Shown piece after piece: positions 54,194 to 64,000 of a DNA stretch of 64,000 nt. Numbering within the stretch: the stretch's first letter is position 1; each line of letters opens with the position of its first letter. Both the position numbers and the translations under genes were made by a program. The DNA is from Deinococcus radiotolerans (GTDB lineage Bacteria; Deinococcota; Deinococci; Deinococcales; Deinococcaceae). The notes beneath the pieces were generated by a model, which saw only the letters and a list, made by a program, of their open reading frames with translations, did no database searches and was not told the DNA's origin. Where the stretch lies: contig NZ_BMPE01000010.1 in the NCBI RefSeq assembly GCF_014647435.1, positions 68,302 through 132,301 of the forward strand, written 5' to 3'.

Positions 54194-54943
54194 ATGCAGA
54201 GGCAGCCGTTTACAGCGTTGGCCGCCGTGTACGACGCGATCATGGCGGACGTGGAGTACGACCACTGGGCGGATTTCGTCCTGACGTACGCGCGGGACGC
54301 CGGGCTGCCCGGGCCGGGGCGGGCGCTGGACCTGGCGTGCGGCACAGGCGGCTTCACGCGGGAGTTGCGCGCGGCGGGCTGGGACGTGACGGGCCTGGAT
54401 TTCAGTGAGGCGATGCTCGCGGAGGCGCGGACCCGGCTACCGGGCGTGCCGTTCGTGCAGGGGGACCTGCGGACCTTCGACCTTGGGGAGCGGTTCGGGC
54501 TGGTGACGTGCGTGTTCGACAGCCTGAACAACCTGCTGACCCCGGCGGACCTGGGGGCGGCCCTGTCGCGCGCGCGGGCGCACCTGAGTCCCGGCGGGCT
54601 GCTGGCGTTCGACGTGAACACGCGCCTGGGCGTGCGGGAGTTGTGGGAGGGGGACGCCATCGAGGGCCTGGCGCCCCTACCGGACGGCGGGGAAGTGCAC
54701 TACCACTGGTCGCACCACTACGACGCGGAGGCGGATGTGGGCGTGGTGCAGGCGTTCTGCCGGGTGGATGATCAGGAGTTCGTGGAAACGCACCGCGAGC
54801 GCGGGTACGACCCGGCCGACCTGGACCCCCTGCTGAGGGCGGCGGGCTTTGAGACGTGGGAGACCGTGGAGTACCCGGATTACGCGCCGCCGGAACCGGA
54901 CGCGCCGCGCGTGTGGGTGTTCGCCCGAGCGGGCGGATCGTGA
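54194..54943 (+). CDS. class I SAM-dependent methyltransferase
   Basis: The 249-residue protein has the Rossmann-like fold with motif [21 protein letters not shown], motif II acid in [11 protein letters not shown] and [15 protein letters not shown]. It is a small-molecule-type methyltransferase of the YrrT/UbiE-like group; no substrate can be inferred. TATACT ends 7 bases before ATG 54194, a leaderless form. Its stop overlaps the gpsA start (GTGA), so it is coupled to it. Confidence 0.88.
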   Translation: MQRQPFTALAAVYDAIMADVEYDHWADFVLTYARDAGLPGPGRALDLACGTGGFTRELRAAGWDVTGLDFSEAMLAEARTRLPGVPFVQGDLRTFDLGERFGLVTCVFDSLNNLLTPADLGAALSRARAHLSPGGLLAFDVNTRLGVRELWEGDAIEGLAPLPDGGEVHYHWSHHYDAEADVGVVQAFCRVDDQEFVETHRERGYDPADLDPLLRAAGFETWETVEYPDYAPPEPDAPRVWVFARAGGS

Positions 54944-55902
54944 GCGCCCTGCCGGTGCTGGGCGCGGGCGGCTGGGGCACGGCGCTGGCCGTGAACGCGG
55001 CGCGCAACGGCCCGGTGCGGCTGTGGGCGCGCCGCGCGGATTTTGCGCGCACGCTGGCCGAGCAGCGGGTGAACGCGGAGTACCTGCCGGGCGTGACGCT
55101 CCCGGCGGGCCTGGAGGTCACGGCGCACCTAGGCGAGGCGATCACGGACGCGCCGTTCGCGCTGGTCGTGGTGCCCAGCGTGGGCGTCCCGGACCTGCTC
55201 GCGGCGCTGCCACGGGACCTGGGCGTGGTTCTGTGCGCCAAGGGGCTCGCGCCGGACGGCGGGCAGCTGAGCGTCCTGGCGCGGCAGCTGGGCTTCACGC
55301 GCGTGGCGGTCCTGAGCGGCCCGAACCACGCTGAGGAGATCGGACGGGGCCTGCCCGCCGCCACCGTGGTCGCCAGCCGCGACGGGGGCTTCGCGCGGTC
55401 CGTGCAGGCGGCACTGATGACGCCGGGCCTGCGCGTGTACACCAGTGACGACGAGACCGGCGTGGAACTGGGCGGCGTGCTGAAGAACGTCATGGCGGTC
55501 GCAGCCGGGCTGGTGGACGGCCTGAACCTGGGCGACAACGCGAAGTCCGCGCTGATCACGCGTGGGCTGCGCGAGATGAACCGCTACCTGACGGCGCTGG
55601 GCGCGCGTGAGGAGACGGTGTACGGCCTGAGCGGCCTGGGGGATCTGGTCGCCACGGCCACCAGTCGCCACAGCCGCAACCGCGCGGCGGGCGAGGCCAT
55701 CGCGCGCGGGGAGCACCCGGGGCAGGGCGGGAAGGTCGTGGAGGGCCTGCGCACAGCGGGCCTGCTGGACGCGTGGGCGGCGGCGCACGGGCATGACCTG
55801 CCGATCGTGCGGGCGGTGGCGCACGTCACGCGCGGCGAGTGGTCCCCGCAGGACGGCGTGGCCCGCCTGATGGAACGCGAGGCGAAACCCGAACAGCACT
55901 GA
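54940..55902 (+). CDS. gpsA: glycerol-3-phosphate dehydrogenase [NAD(P)+]
   Basis: The 320-residue protein starts at GTG 54940 within the methyltransferase stop. [16 protein letters not shown] is the NAD(P) loop, [10 protein letters not shown] and [19 protein letters not shown] are GpsA signatures, the catalytic Lys is in [17 protein letters not shown], and [19 protein letters not shown] is the substrate-binding region. It makes sn-glycerol-3-phosphate for phospholipids. It is of normal length. Confidence 0.94.
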   Translation: MSALPVLGAGGWGTALAVNAARNGPVRLWARRADFARTLAEQRVNAEYLPGVTLPAGLEVTAHLGEAITDAPFALVVVPSVGVPDLLAALPRDLGVVLCAKGLAPDGGQLSVLARQLGFTRVAVLSGPNHAEEIGRGLPAATVVASRDGGFARSVQAALMTPGLRVYTSDDETGVELGGVLKNVMAVAAGLVDGLNLGDNAKSALITRGLREMNRYLTALGAREETVYGLSGLGDLVATATSRHSRNRAAGEAIARGEHPGQGGKVVEGLRTAGLLDAWAAAHGHDLPIVRAVAHVTRGEWSPQDGVARLMEREAKPEQH

Positions 55903-56037
55903 GTTCAGGCGCCCTCTGCCGACCCCGCCCGCCGGGTGTTTCCACCTGGGTCAGGGCCTGAAAACCAGCGTGCCACACGATCTTGAGCGGGCCTTCATGT
56001 CCGCATGTTTTGCTGCATGTTGTATGCCACTTTCCAG

Positions 56038-56080
56038 GGAAGTACAAGTGCTTGTACCTCCTGCGGGCGGGTGGTACAGT
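56038..56080 (+). promoter_or_regulatory. nrdJ promoter overlapped by a palindrome (candidate NrdR site)
   Basis: TTGTAC (56052-56057) and TACAGT (56075-56080) lie 17 bases apart, a good promoter. The -35 is inside the palindrome GTACAAGTGCTTGTAC (56042-56057), with flanking matches that extend it to 56038-56061. Its ACAAG/CTTGT halves recall the ACA...TGT form of NrdR boxes. A repressor here would block the promoter. nrdR is in this window (25789-26235). That NrdR binds it is inference; a second box at usual spacing was not found. Confidence 0.6.
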
Positions 56081-56206
56081 CAGCCATCTAAGGCAAGGCC
56101 CACTTCACCGGCCACCCACAGCAGCTCACCTCACGGCCCCCACCGGGGCGGTGCGGTCTCGCTGCTGTGTGCCCAAGCCACCCCCTCGCCCGCAAGGAGA
56201 CCCACC

Positions 56207-59209
<3,003 letters not shown>

Positions 59210-59242
59210 GGTAGAGAAAAAACCGTCACTCCGCTGACTGGT

Positions 59243-59274
59243 CTGCTTGCCCTCCACGGGGCAGGCAGATTTTT
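59243..59274 (+). terminator. terminator of nrdJ
   Basis: CTGCTTGCCC (59243-59252) pairs with GGGCAGGCAG (59259-59268), one G-T pair, followed by ATTTTTC. It is a classical intrinsic terminator 34 bases after the nrdJ stop. Confidence 0.88.
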
Positions 59275-59335
59275 CTGTGTCGTCCCAGGGAGAAGGCGTA
59301 CGCTCCGGCCGGGCCCGGGCGGGTACGCTGCCCGT

Positions 59336-59677
59336 ATGCCTCTGTCGGATTACGCTCGCCCCTCCCCTGCTCGGTTTCGTCTGTATGCGTCGTTGTTGGT
59401 GCTGCTGGTGTTGACGGCGGTGGTGGGGCGGCGGCGTCCGGGGGAGCTGGGCACGCGGGAGACGCTGCGGCGCAGTGCGTTCGCGCGGGTGATGTTCATG
59501 GATATCGGCGCGCTGAGCACCCTGGGCGCGCTGTATCTGGTGTTGAACGGGCGGACGCGGGTGCGGGTCCCGGCGGCGGTGGCGTCGTTGTTCGCGGGGA
59601 GTTTCGCGTTGCTGCCCGCGCTGATGTTGGAGGACGCGGCGGCCATGCGGGCCGAGCGGGAGGGCCGCACGGAGTAG
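59336..59677 (+). CDS. small membrane protein, unknown
   Basis: The 113-residue protein has two or three hydrophobic segments: LYASLLVLLVLTAVVG (about 15-31), MDIGALSTLGALYLVL (about 54-70) and VAASLFAGSFALLPALML (about 80-98). Charged loops lie between them. TACGCT ends 6 bases before ATG 59336, supporting a leaderless start. It is convergent with the PAP2 phosphatase gene. No family is recognised. Confidence 0.65.
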   Translation: MPLSDYARPSPARFRLYASLLVLLVLTAVVGRRRPGELGTRETLRRSAFARVMFMDIGALSTLGALYLVLNGRTRVRVPAAVASLFAGSFALLPALMLEDAAAMRAEREGRTE

Positions 59678-59695
59678 CCCGGCCAGGCGTGCGGC

Positions 59696-60337
59696 TCAGG
59701 TGGGGTGGTCGCGGCGCGGCCACCAGTGTTCCAGCAGCAGCGTGACGCCCAGGCTGACGGTCACGCCCAGTAGCCAGCCGGCCAGAACGTCGCTGGGGGC
59801 GTGGACGCCCAGCAGGACGCGGGCGGCGCCCATGCTTAGGGCGTACGCGGCGGTCAGGGTGACGGCCCAGGTGCGGGTGGGGGTGCGGCGCAGCAGGACG
59901 CTCAGGAGGGTGCCCAGCGCGGCGGCGAGGGCGGCGTGCCCGCTGGGGTAGGACAGGCCGGGCGCGGCGACCAGGTGCGGGTACAGGGTGGGTCGGGGGC
60001 GGTGCACGGCGGCGTTCAGCAGGAGTTGCGCGGCCAGCGTGGCGGTCATGCCGGTCAGGAGCAGCAGCGCCGCGCGGCGCGAGCGGGTGAACGCCCACGC
60101 GGCGATCAGGGCGGTGGCGGTCAGGGTGACGCCCAGCAGGCCCGTGACGTTCAGGGCGCGGGCGGCGCCGATGGTGGCGGGCGTGGCGTGCGTGTGCAGC
60201 CACGCGCTAACGGGGGTGTCCAGGGGGGCGGTGGTGCCGGTCTGCACGGTGATGGTCAGGGCGGTCAGGGCCAGCAGGCTCAGCAGGGCGGGCCACGTCA
60301 GGCGGGATGGACTGCGTGGCTGGTTGGGCCGGGGCAT
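59696..60337 (-). CDS. PAP2 family phosphatase
   Basis: The 213-residue protein has about six membrane helices and the PAP2 motifs: NAAVHRPRP (motif 1, with Asn in place of the usual Lys), YPSGHAALAA (motif 2) and ARVLLGVHAPSDVLAG (motif 3, with Ala before the Arg). It should remove phosphate from phosphatidic acid, undecaprenyl pyrophosphate or similar lipids. Its start is 5 bases after the DagK-like gene, so they are one operon, which fits a lipid-cycle role. Confidence 0.88.
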   Translation of the reverse strand: MPRPNQPRSPSRLTWPALLSLLALTALTITVQTGTTAPLDTPVSAWLHTHATPATIGAARALNVTGLLGVTLTATALIAAWAFTRSRRAALLLLTGMTATLAAQLLLNAAVHRPRPTLYPHLVAAPGLSYPSGHAALAAALGTLLSVLLRRTPTRTWAVTLTAAYALSMGAARVLLGVHAPSDVLAGWLLGVTVSLGVTLLLEHWWPRRDHPT

Positions 60338-60342
60338 GGGGG

Positions 60343-61251
60343 TCAGGTGGGGCGCAGGACGTGCAGCGCGGCAGGCCAGACCTGTACGTGTACGGGGCCG
60401 CCGGGGTCAGTGCGGGTTTCGCCATCCACGTGGAAGATCTGTCCTGTGGCGTGCAGGGTGAAGGTGGCGGCCACGTCTTCCTGCACGCTGGGGAGCGTGT
60501 CGAACTGGCCGCGCAGCAGGGCGGCGGCGTACGCCAAGAGGCTGTCGCGCTGCTCGCCGTTCACGCGGATCAGGTTCAGCTGCCCGTCGCCAGGGTGGGC
60601 GTCTGGGGCGAGGCGCAGGCTGTTCCCGGTGGACTGGATGTTCATGATTTCCAGCAGCGTCACGGGTGGCGCGGGGCGGTCCTCTCCGTTCACGTGGACG
60701 GGAACGTTCTGCGGCTGGAAGCCGGGCAGGGTACTCAGGAGGGCCTGCGCGGCCCGCAGGGGGCTCTTGGGCCCTTCGGGGTCGTAGGCGTGCAGGACGT
60801 CTGCGAACACGCCGCACCCGAACGCCTCGAAGAACACGTCCTCGCCCCAGGGGGCCTGCACGCGGCCCGCGTCGAACGGGTGGGGCGCCGCGGTCCGGTA
60901 CGCGCGGACGATGTCCAGCGGGTCGCCCTGAAGTCCCAGGGTCCGGGCAATGTTGTTTGAGGTGCCCAGCGGGATCACGCCGACGGTCGCGCTGCGCCCG
61001 GTGAGGTGCAGCGCGGCGGCGCGGAAGGTGCCGTCCCCTCCGGCGATGAACACCGGGCCGGGCAGTGGACCGTGCAGGGCGGTCAGCAGGTCGTCGGGCG
61101 TGCGGGTGGGGCGGTACTCGGCGTCGAATCCGGCGTCCCGCAGGGCGCCCTGCACCTGCGTGGGGTCGGCGCGGTGGCTGCTGCCGGAACTGGCGTTGTG
61201 GATCAGCACGGCGGGCGTCAGTGGGCCCGGGGTCAGTTCGGCAGCGGCCAT
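60343..61251 (-). CDS. diacylglycerol kinase family lipid kinase (copy 1)
   Basis: The 302-residue protein has the DagK catalytic domain with FIAGGDGTFRAAAL, GVIPLGTSNNIARTLGLQGDP and EAFGCGVFADVL. The family phosphorylates diacylglycerol or related lipids. I chose ATG 61251: TAGAGT lies exactly 7 bases before it, and the upstream ATG at 61260 would put the -10 on top of the start. It is paralogous to the divergent gene at 61345. It is followed by the PAP2 phosphatase gene. Confidence 0.88.
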   Translation of the reverse strand: MAAAELTPGPLTPAVLIHNASSGSSHRADPTQVQGALRDAGFDAEYRPTRTPDDLLTALHGPLPGPVFIAGGDGTFRAAALHLTGRSATVGVIPLGTSNNIARTLGLQGDPLDIVRAYRTAAPHPFDAGRVQAPWGEDVFFEAFGCGVFADVLHAYDPEGPKSPLRAAQALLSTLPGFQPQNVPVHVNGEDRPAPPVTLLEIMNIQSTGNSLRLAPDAHPGDGQLNLIRVNGEQRDSLLAYAAALLRGQFDTLPSVQEDVAATFTLHATGQIFHVDGETRTDPGGPVHVQVWPAALHVLRPT

Positions 61252-61258
61252 GTGATGC

Positions 61259-61338
61259 ACTCTACGGTGGCGCGGGGCGGGATGAGGGTGCGGGTCATGG
61301 TTTGCTCAAGGCGCGTGGGCGGGCGGGGTGGCTACAGT
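61259..61338. promoter_or_regulatory. divergent leaderless promoters of the two dagK-like genes
   Basis: Minus strand TAGAGT (61264-61259) is 7 bases before the ATG of the left gene. Plus strand TACAGT (61333-61338) is 6 bases before the ATG of the right gene. Both lack clear -35 boxes. The 93-base gap between start codons is shared. Confidence 0.55.
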
Positions 61339-61344
61339 AGCGGC

Positions 61345-62310
61345 ATGACCGCACTGCCCGATCCACTCACGCTGGAGGGCGCTCCCTCCGCCGCGCCGCG
61401 TGGCCCCGCGACCCTGATCTACAACACGAACGCGGGCGGCAGTAAGCACGCCACCCCGGATGACCTGGTGAACGCCATTCACGCCATCGGGTTCACGCCG
61501 GTGTACCGCGCGACCAGCTGCGAGGACGACCTGAAAGAAGCCCTGGACGGCGTGGCGGGGACGGTCTTCGTGGCGGGCGGGGACGGCACGCAGCGCGCCG
61601 TGGCGCTGACGCTGGCGGGCCGCGCGGAGGTGAATCTGGCGGTGATTCCCATGGGCACGGCGAACAACGTGGCGCGCACGCTGGGCGTGCAGGGCGAGCC
61701 GCTGGACGTGATCGCCGCGTACGGCCGCTCGGAGGTGCGGCCCTTCGATCTGGGCCGCGTGGAGGGCCCCTGGGGTGAGGACCTGTTCCTGGAAGCCTGT
61801 GGGTGCGGGGCGTTCGCGGACGTGATGGCCGAGTACGACCCGGAGGAAGGCAAGAGTCCCCTGCGGGCCGTGCAGGCGCTGACGACGACCCTCACGACCT
61901 TCGATCCGCCGCCCGTGCAGCTCACGCTGGACGGTGAGGAGCAGCCGAAAGCGGCGTTCGCGCTGCTGGAAGTCATGAACACGAAGGCGACGGGACCGCG
62001 CCTGCGCCTGGCCACGAACGCCGACCCGGGCGATGGGCAGCTGGACGTGGTGCGGATTGACGCGGCGGGCCGTGAGGGGCTGCTGACGTACCTCGCGGCG
62101 CTCGCCCGGGACGAGTTCGAGGCGCTGAGCAGCGTCGAGAGTACCCGCGCGGGCCGCGTGGAGATACCGTACACCGGGCAGGCTTTTCACGTGGACGCTG
62201 AGGTGAGGCCGCCTGTGCAGGGCGTCACGGGCCGCGTGCTGATTGAGGCGTGGCCGGACGCGCTGCACGTCCTAGTGCCCCTGCCTGCCGCGCCCGCCGG
62301 GGAGGCCTGA
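61345..62310 (+). CDS. diacylglycerol kinase family lipid kinase (copy 2)
   Basis: The 321-residue protein mirrors copy 1: FVAGGDGTQRAVAL, AVIPMGTANNVARTLGVQGEP and EACGCGAFADVM. The N-terminus has ATLIYNTNAGGSKH, the usual nucleotide-site opening. The two copies are similar along their whole length, so they come from a local duplication with inversion. The true substrate is uncertain. TACAGT precedes ATG 61345. Confidence 0.88.
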   Translation: MTALPDPLTLEGAPSAAPRGPATLIYNTNAGGSKHATPDDLVNAIHAIGFTPVYRATSCEDDLKEALDGVAGTVFVAGGDGTQRAVALTLAGRAEVNLAVIPMGTANNVARTLGVQGEPLDVIAAYGRSEVRPFDLGRVEGPWGEDLFLEACGCGAFADVMAEYDPEEGKSPLRAVQALTTTLTTFDPPPVQLTLDGEEQPKAAFALLEVMNTKATGPRLRLATNADPGDGQLDVVRIDAAGREGLLTYLAALARDEFEALSSVESTRAGRVEIPYTGQAFHVDAEVRPPVQGVTGRVLIEAWPDALHVLVPLPAAPAGEA

Positions 62311-62497
62311 GGTGCCGCCCGGTCCGCCCCTCCCCCCACCGAACCCGCAGGAGGGCCGCGAGGTGCCGCTGCGGCGCGCGTGGCCGGTCGCGCTCGTTCA
62401 CGCCCTTCAGGACCGTGTGGGTGGCGCGCTGGGCTGGGCGCCCCGCCCGGCGGCGACCATGCAGAACAACATCGTCTGGCGGGGTGGGGTGCAGGTC

Positions 62498-63175
62498 ATG
62501 CGGGTGGACCTGCACATGCACACCGAGGTCAGTCACGACTGCCGCACGCCCCTGCGGGACATTCCGGGGTGGATGCTCCGCACGAACACACGCGTGATTG
62601 CCGTGACGGATCACGACCAGCAGCGCGGCGGCCCGGAGTTGCAGGCCATCATTCGCGACCTGGGCCTGGATGACCGCCTCAGCGTCATTCCCGGCGAGGA
62701 AATCACGACCAGTGAGGGTGAACTGATCGGTCTGTTCCTCCAGGAGCGCATCCCGCCCAAACTCACGCCGGAGGAAACGGTGCGGCAGATTAGGGCGCAG
62801 GGTGGGCTGGTCCTGCTGCAACACGGTTTTGACCCGCTGAAACGGTACCGTCTACGTCCAGAGGCGACCGACCGGATCGCTGATCAGGTGGATATCGTCG
62901 AGACGTTCAACTCCCGATTGTCTCGCCACCACTGGAACCGGGTGGCGGAGAATTGGGCGCGCGAGCGGAACCTGCCCATGAGCGCGGGCAGTGATGCCCA
63001 TACCCTGCGCGATATCGGCGAGGCGTGGGTGGAAACGCCCTTCCGGACGATCCACACGCCCGCGCAGCTGATCGAGGCTCTGCGTGAGGGCGCCGTGGCG
63101 GGCCGCTGGACGCACCCGGCGTACGCGTTCGGGCAGAAGCAGTGGCGCAACTTCAACAGCCAGTTCAGGCGGTAG
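62498..63175 (+). CDS. PHP domain phosphoesterase-like protein
   Basis: From ATG 62498 the product is 225 residues. PHP metal motifs are MRVDLHMHTEVSHDCRT, VTDHDQ, IPGEEITTSEG, LLQHGFDP and MSAGSDAHTLRDIG. PHP proteins are phosphatases or exonuclease-like hydrolases of small substrates; this short stand-alone type resembles YciV/RNase AM-like or TrpH proteins. The start is uncertain: the frame is open to 62312, directly after the DagK stop, but that part does not look conserved. Confidence in the family is high, in the start moderate. Confidence 0.8.
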   Translation: MRVDLHMHTEVSHDCRTPLRDIPGWMLRTNTRVIAVTDHDQQRGGPELQAIIRDLGLDDRLSVIPGEEITTSEGELIGLFLQERIPPKLTPEETVRQIRAQGGLVLLQHGFDPLKRYRLRPEATDRIADQVDIVETFNSRLSRHHWNRVAENWARERNLPMSAGSDAHTLRDIGEAWVETPFRTIHTPAQLIEALREGAVAGRWTHPAYAFGQKQWRNFNSQFRR

Positions 63176-63283
63176 GCGGTCGCGTCGGTACGCTCTTCAG
63201 CCTGTCTCAATCGTGCTTTTCCATCATGCGCCCGTCAGACGAAGGTGGTACCATACGTCTACCGATGCGAGTCGGTGAACACC

Positions 63284-63636
<353 letters not shown>

Positions 63637-63637
63637 G

Positions 63638-63665
63638 ATCCCCGCCCACCCGGCGGGGATTTCTC
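63638..63665 (+). terminator. terminator of ssrA
   Basis: ATCCCCGCC (63638-63646) pairs perfectly with GGCGGGGAT (63652-63660), loop CACCC, followed by TTCTCC. TATACT for the next tRNA overlaps its tail (63667-63672). Confidence 0.8.
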
Positions 63666-63694
63666 CTATACTGGGCAGGCTTTCCCAAGCATGT

Positions 63695-63778
63695 GCCGGG
63701 ATGGCGGAATGGTAGACGCATCCGACTTAAAATCGGCTGCCGCAAGGCGTGAGGGTTCAAGTCCCTTTCCCGGCACCA
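63695..63778 (+). tRNA. tRNA-Leu(TAA)
   Basis: An 84-base tRNA with acceptor GCCGGGA/TCCCGGC and encoded CCA. The anticodon stem CCGA/TCGG encloses CTTAAAA, anticodon TAA at 63728-63730. The long variable arm TGCCGCAAGGCGT is typical of leucine tRNA. TATACT at 63667-63672 is the likely -10; no -35 was seen. Confidence 0.96.
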
Positions 63779-63782
63779 ACGA

Positions 63783-63814
63783 AAACAGCCACCCGTGAAT
63801 CTGGGTGGCTGTTT
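63783..63814 (+). terminator. terminator of tRNA-Leu
   Basis: AAACAGCCACCC (63783-63794) pairs perfectly with GGGTGGCTGTTT (63803-63814) around an 8-base loop, the last T residues acting as tail. Confidence 0.85.
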
Positions 63815-63935
63815 CGGTTTGACACTGCACCAGCCGACGCGACTAGGCATGGCGTGTCTGTCGTTCGATCCGCTGGAGGTGGAGGTCAAGTAAGTCTTCT
63901 CAAGCAAGCCGACACCACAACCTGAAATACAACAG

Positions 63936-63962
63936 AAAAGCCCCCACCTGTAGGGTGGGGGC
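63936..63962 (-). terminator. terminator of tRNA-Gly
   Basis: On the minus strand GCCCCCACC and GGTGGGGGC (63962-63940) form a 9-bp stem with a 5-base loop, followed by TTTT (63939-63936). It stands 6 bases after the CCA end of the tRNA. Confidence 0.85.
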
Positions 63963-63968
63963 CATACA

Positions 63969-64000
<32 letters not shown>

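Noticed and set aside
55973..55988. CCACACGATCTTGAGC as a second NrdR box
   Set aside because: It is only half-symmetric and lies 69 bases from the palindrome, not the roughly 31 expected for paired boxes.
55903..56206. cobalamin riboswitch before nrdJ
   Set aside because: I looked for a B12-box-like GCC/ACTG core with pairing arms in the 5' leader and did not find one I could defend.

Overview
The window reads as chromosomal DNA of a Deinococcus species. The reasons are uniformly high GC coding sequence, a class II (B12-dependent) ribonucleotide reductase, an orthologue of the PQQ-repeat Ser/Thr kinase RqkA, and many genes in which a TANNNT -10 hexamer lies only 5-9 bases before the start codon, the signature of leaderless transcripts. 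No insertion sequence, prophage or CRISPR array was seen. Assignments rest on reading the sequence and on motif knowledge; no database search was run.

Region 1 (1-8.4 kb): a partial unknown gene, an M24 peptidase, a MocA/MobA-like nucleotidyltransferase, a CoxG-like protein, then a MoxR (CoxD-like) ATPase and VWA (CoxE-like) protein. Together these look like maturation factors for a molybdenum hydroxylase whose structural genes are not in view. An ABC-2 exporter follows. Region 2 (8.4-20.4 kb): a TPR-GGDEF protein, RqkA, TatA, ComM, FolC, tRNA-Lys, RlmB, an aldose epimerase, an HtrA-like protease, an EVE protein, a 31-residue membrane peptide and PlsC. Region 3 (20.4-25.3 kb): a complete branched-chain amino-acid-type ABC operon (livG-F-K-H-M order) opened by a 9-codon leader ORF. 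Region 4 (25.3-29.4 kb): GNAT, NrdR, a degenerate SDR, a zinc-ribbon peptide, Nudix and DnaB.

Region 5 (29.7-54 kb) is a large exopolysaccharide locus with two divergent arms. The minus arm has a membrane UDP-sugar 4,6-dehydratase, a Wzx flippase, a CapA-type phosphatase, a CapK/PaaK-like ligase and a Wzy polymerase/ligase. The plus arm has a FemAB/GNAT-like transferase, UDP-glucose dehydrogenase, an epimerase, a double-headed glycosyltransferase, another GT4, two polyprenyl-phosphate sugar transferases and a PLP aminotransferase. Beyond them lie a SARP-like NTPase regulator with an unrecognised C-terminal domain, a 770-base gene-free stretch, a beta-helix lipoprotein, and a Wzz/tyrosine-kinase-like protein whose Walker A lysine is alanine. 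The locus suggests a Wzx/Wzy polymer containing uronic acid and an amino-dideoxy sugar, possibly with amino-acyl decoration (inference).

Region 6 (54-64 kb): methyltransferase and GpsA, NrdJ behind a promoter overlapped by a palindrome (possible NrdR site), a PAP2 phosphatase, two divergent diacylglycerol-kinase paralogues, a PHP phosphoesterase, tmRNA, tRNA-Leu and the 3' part of a tRNA-Gly. The candidates I consider most worth testing are the two SD-led mini-ORFs coupled to moxR and livG, the SARP-like regulator, the lysine-less kinase domain, and the decorated-EPS gene set.
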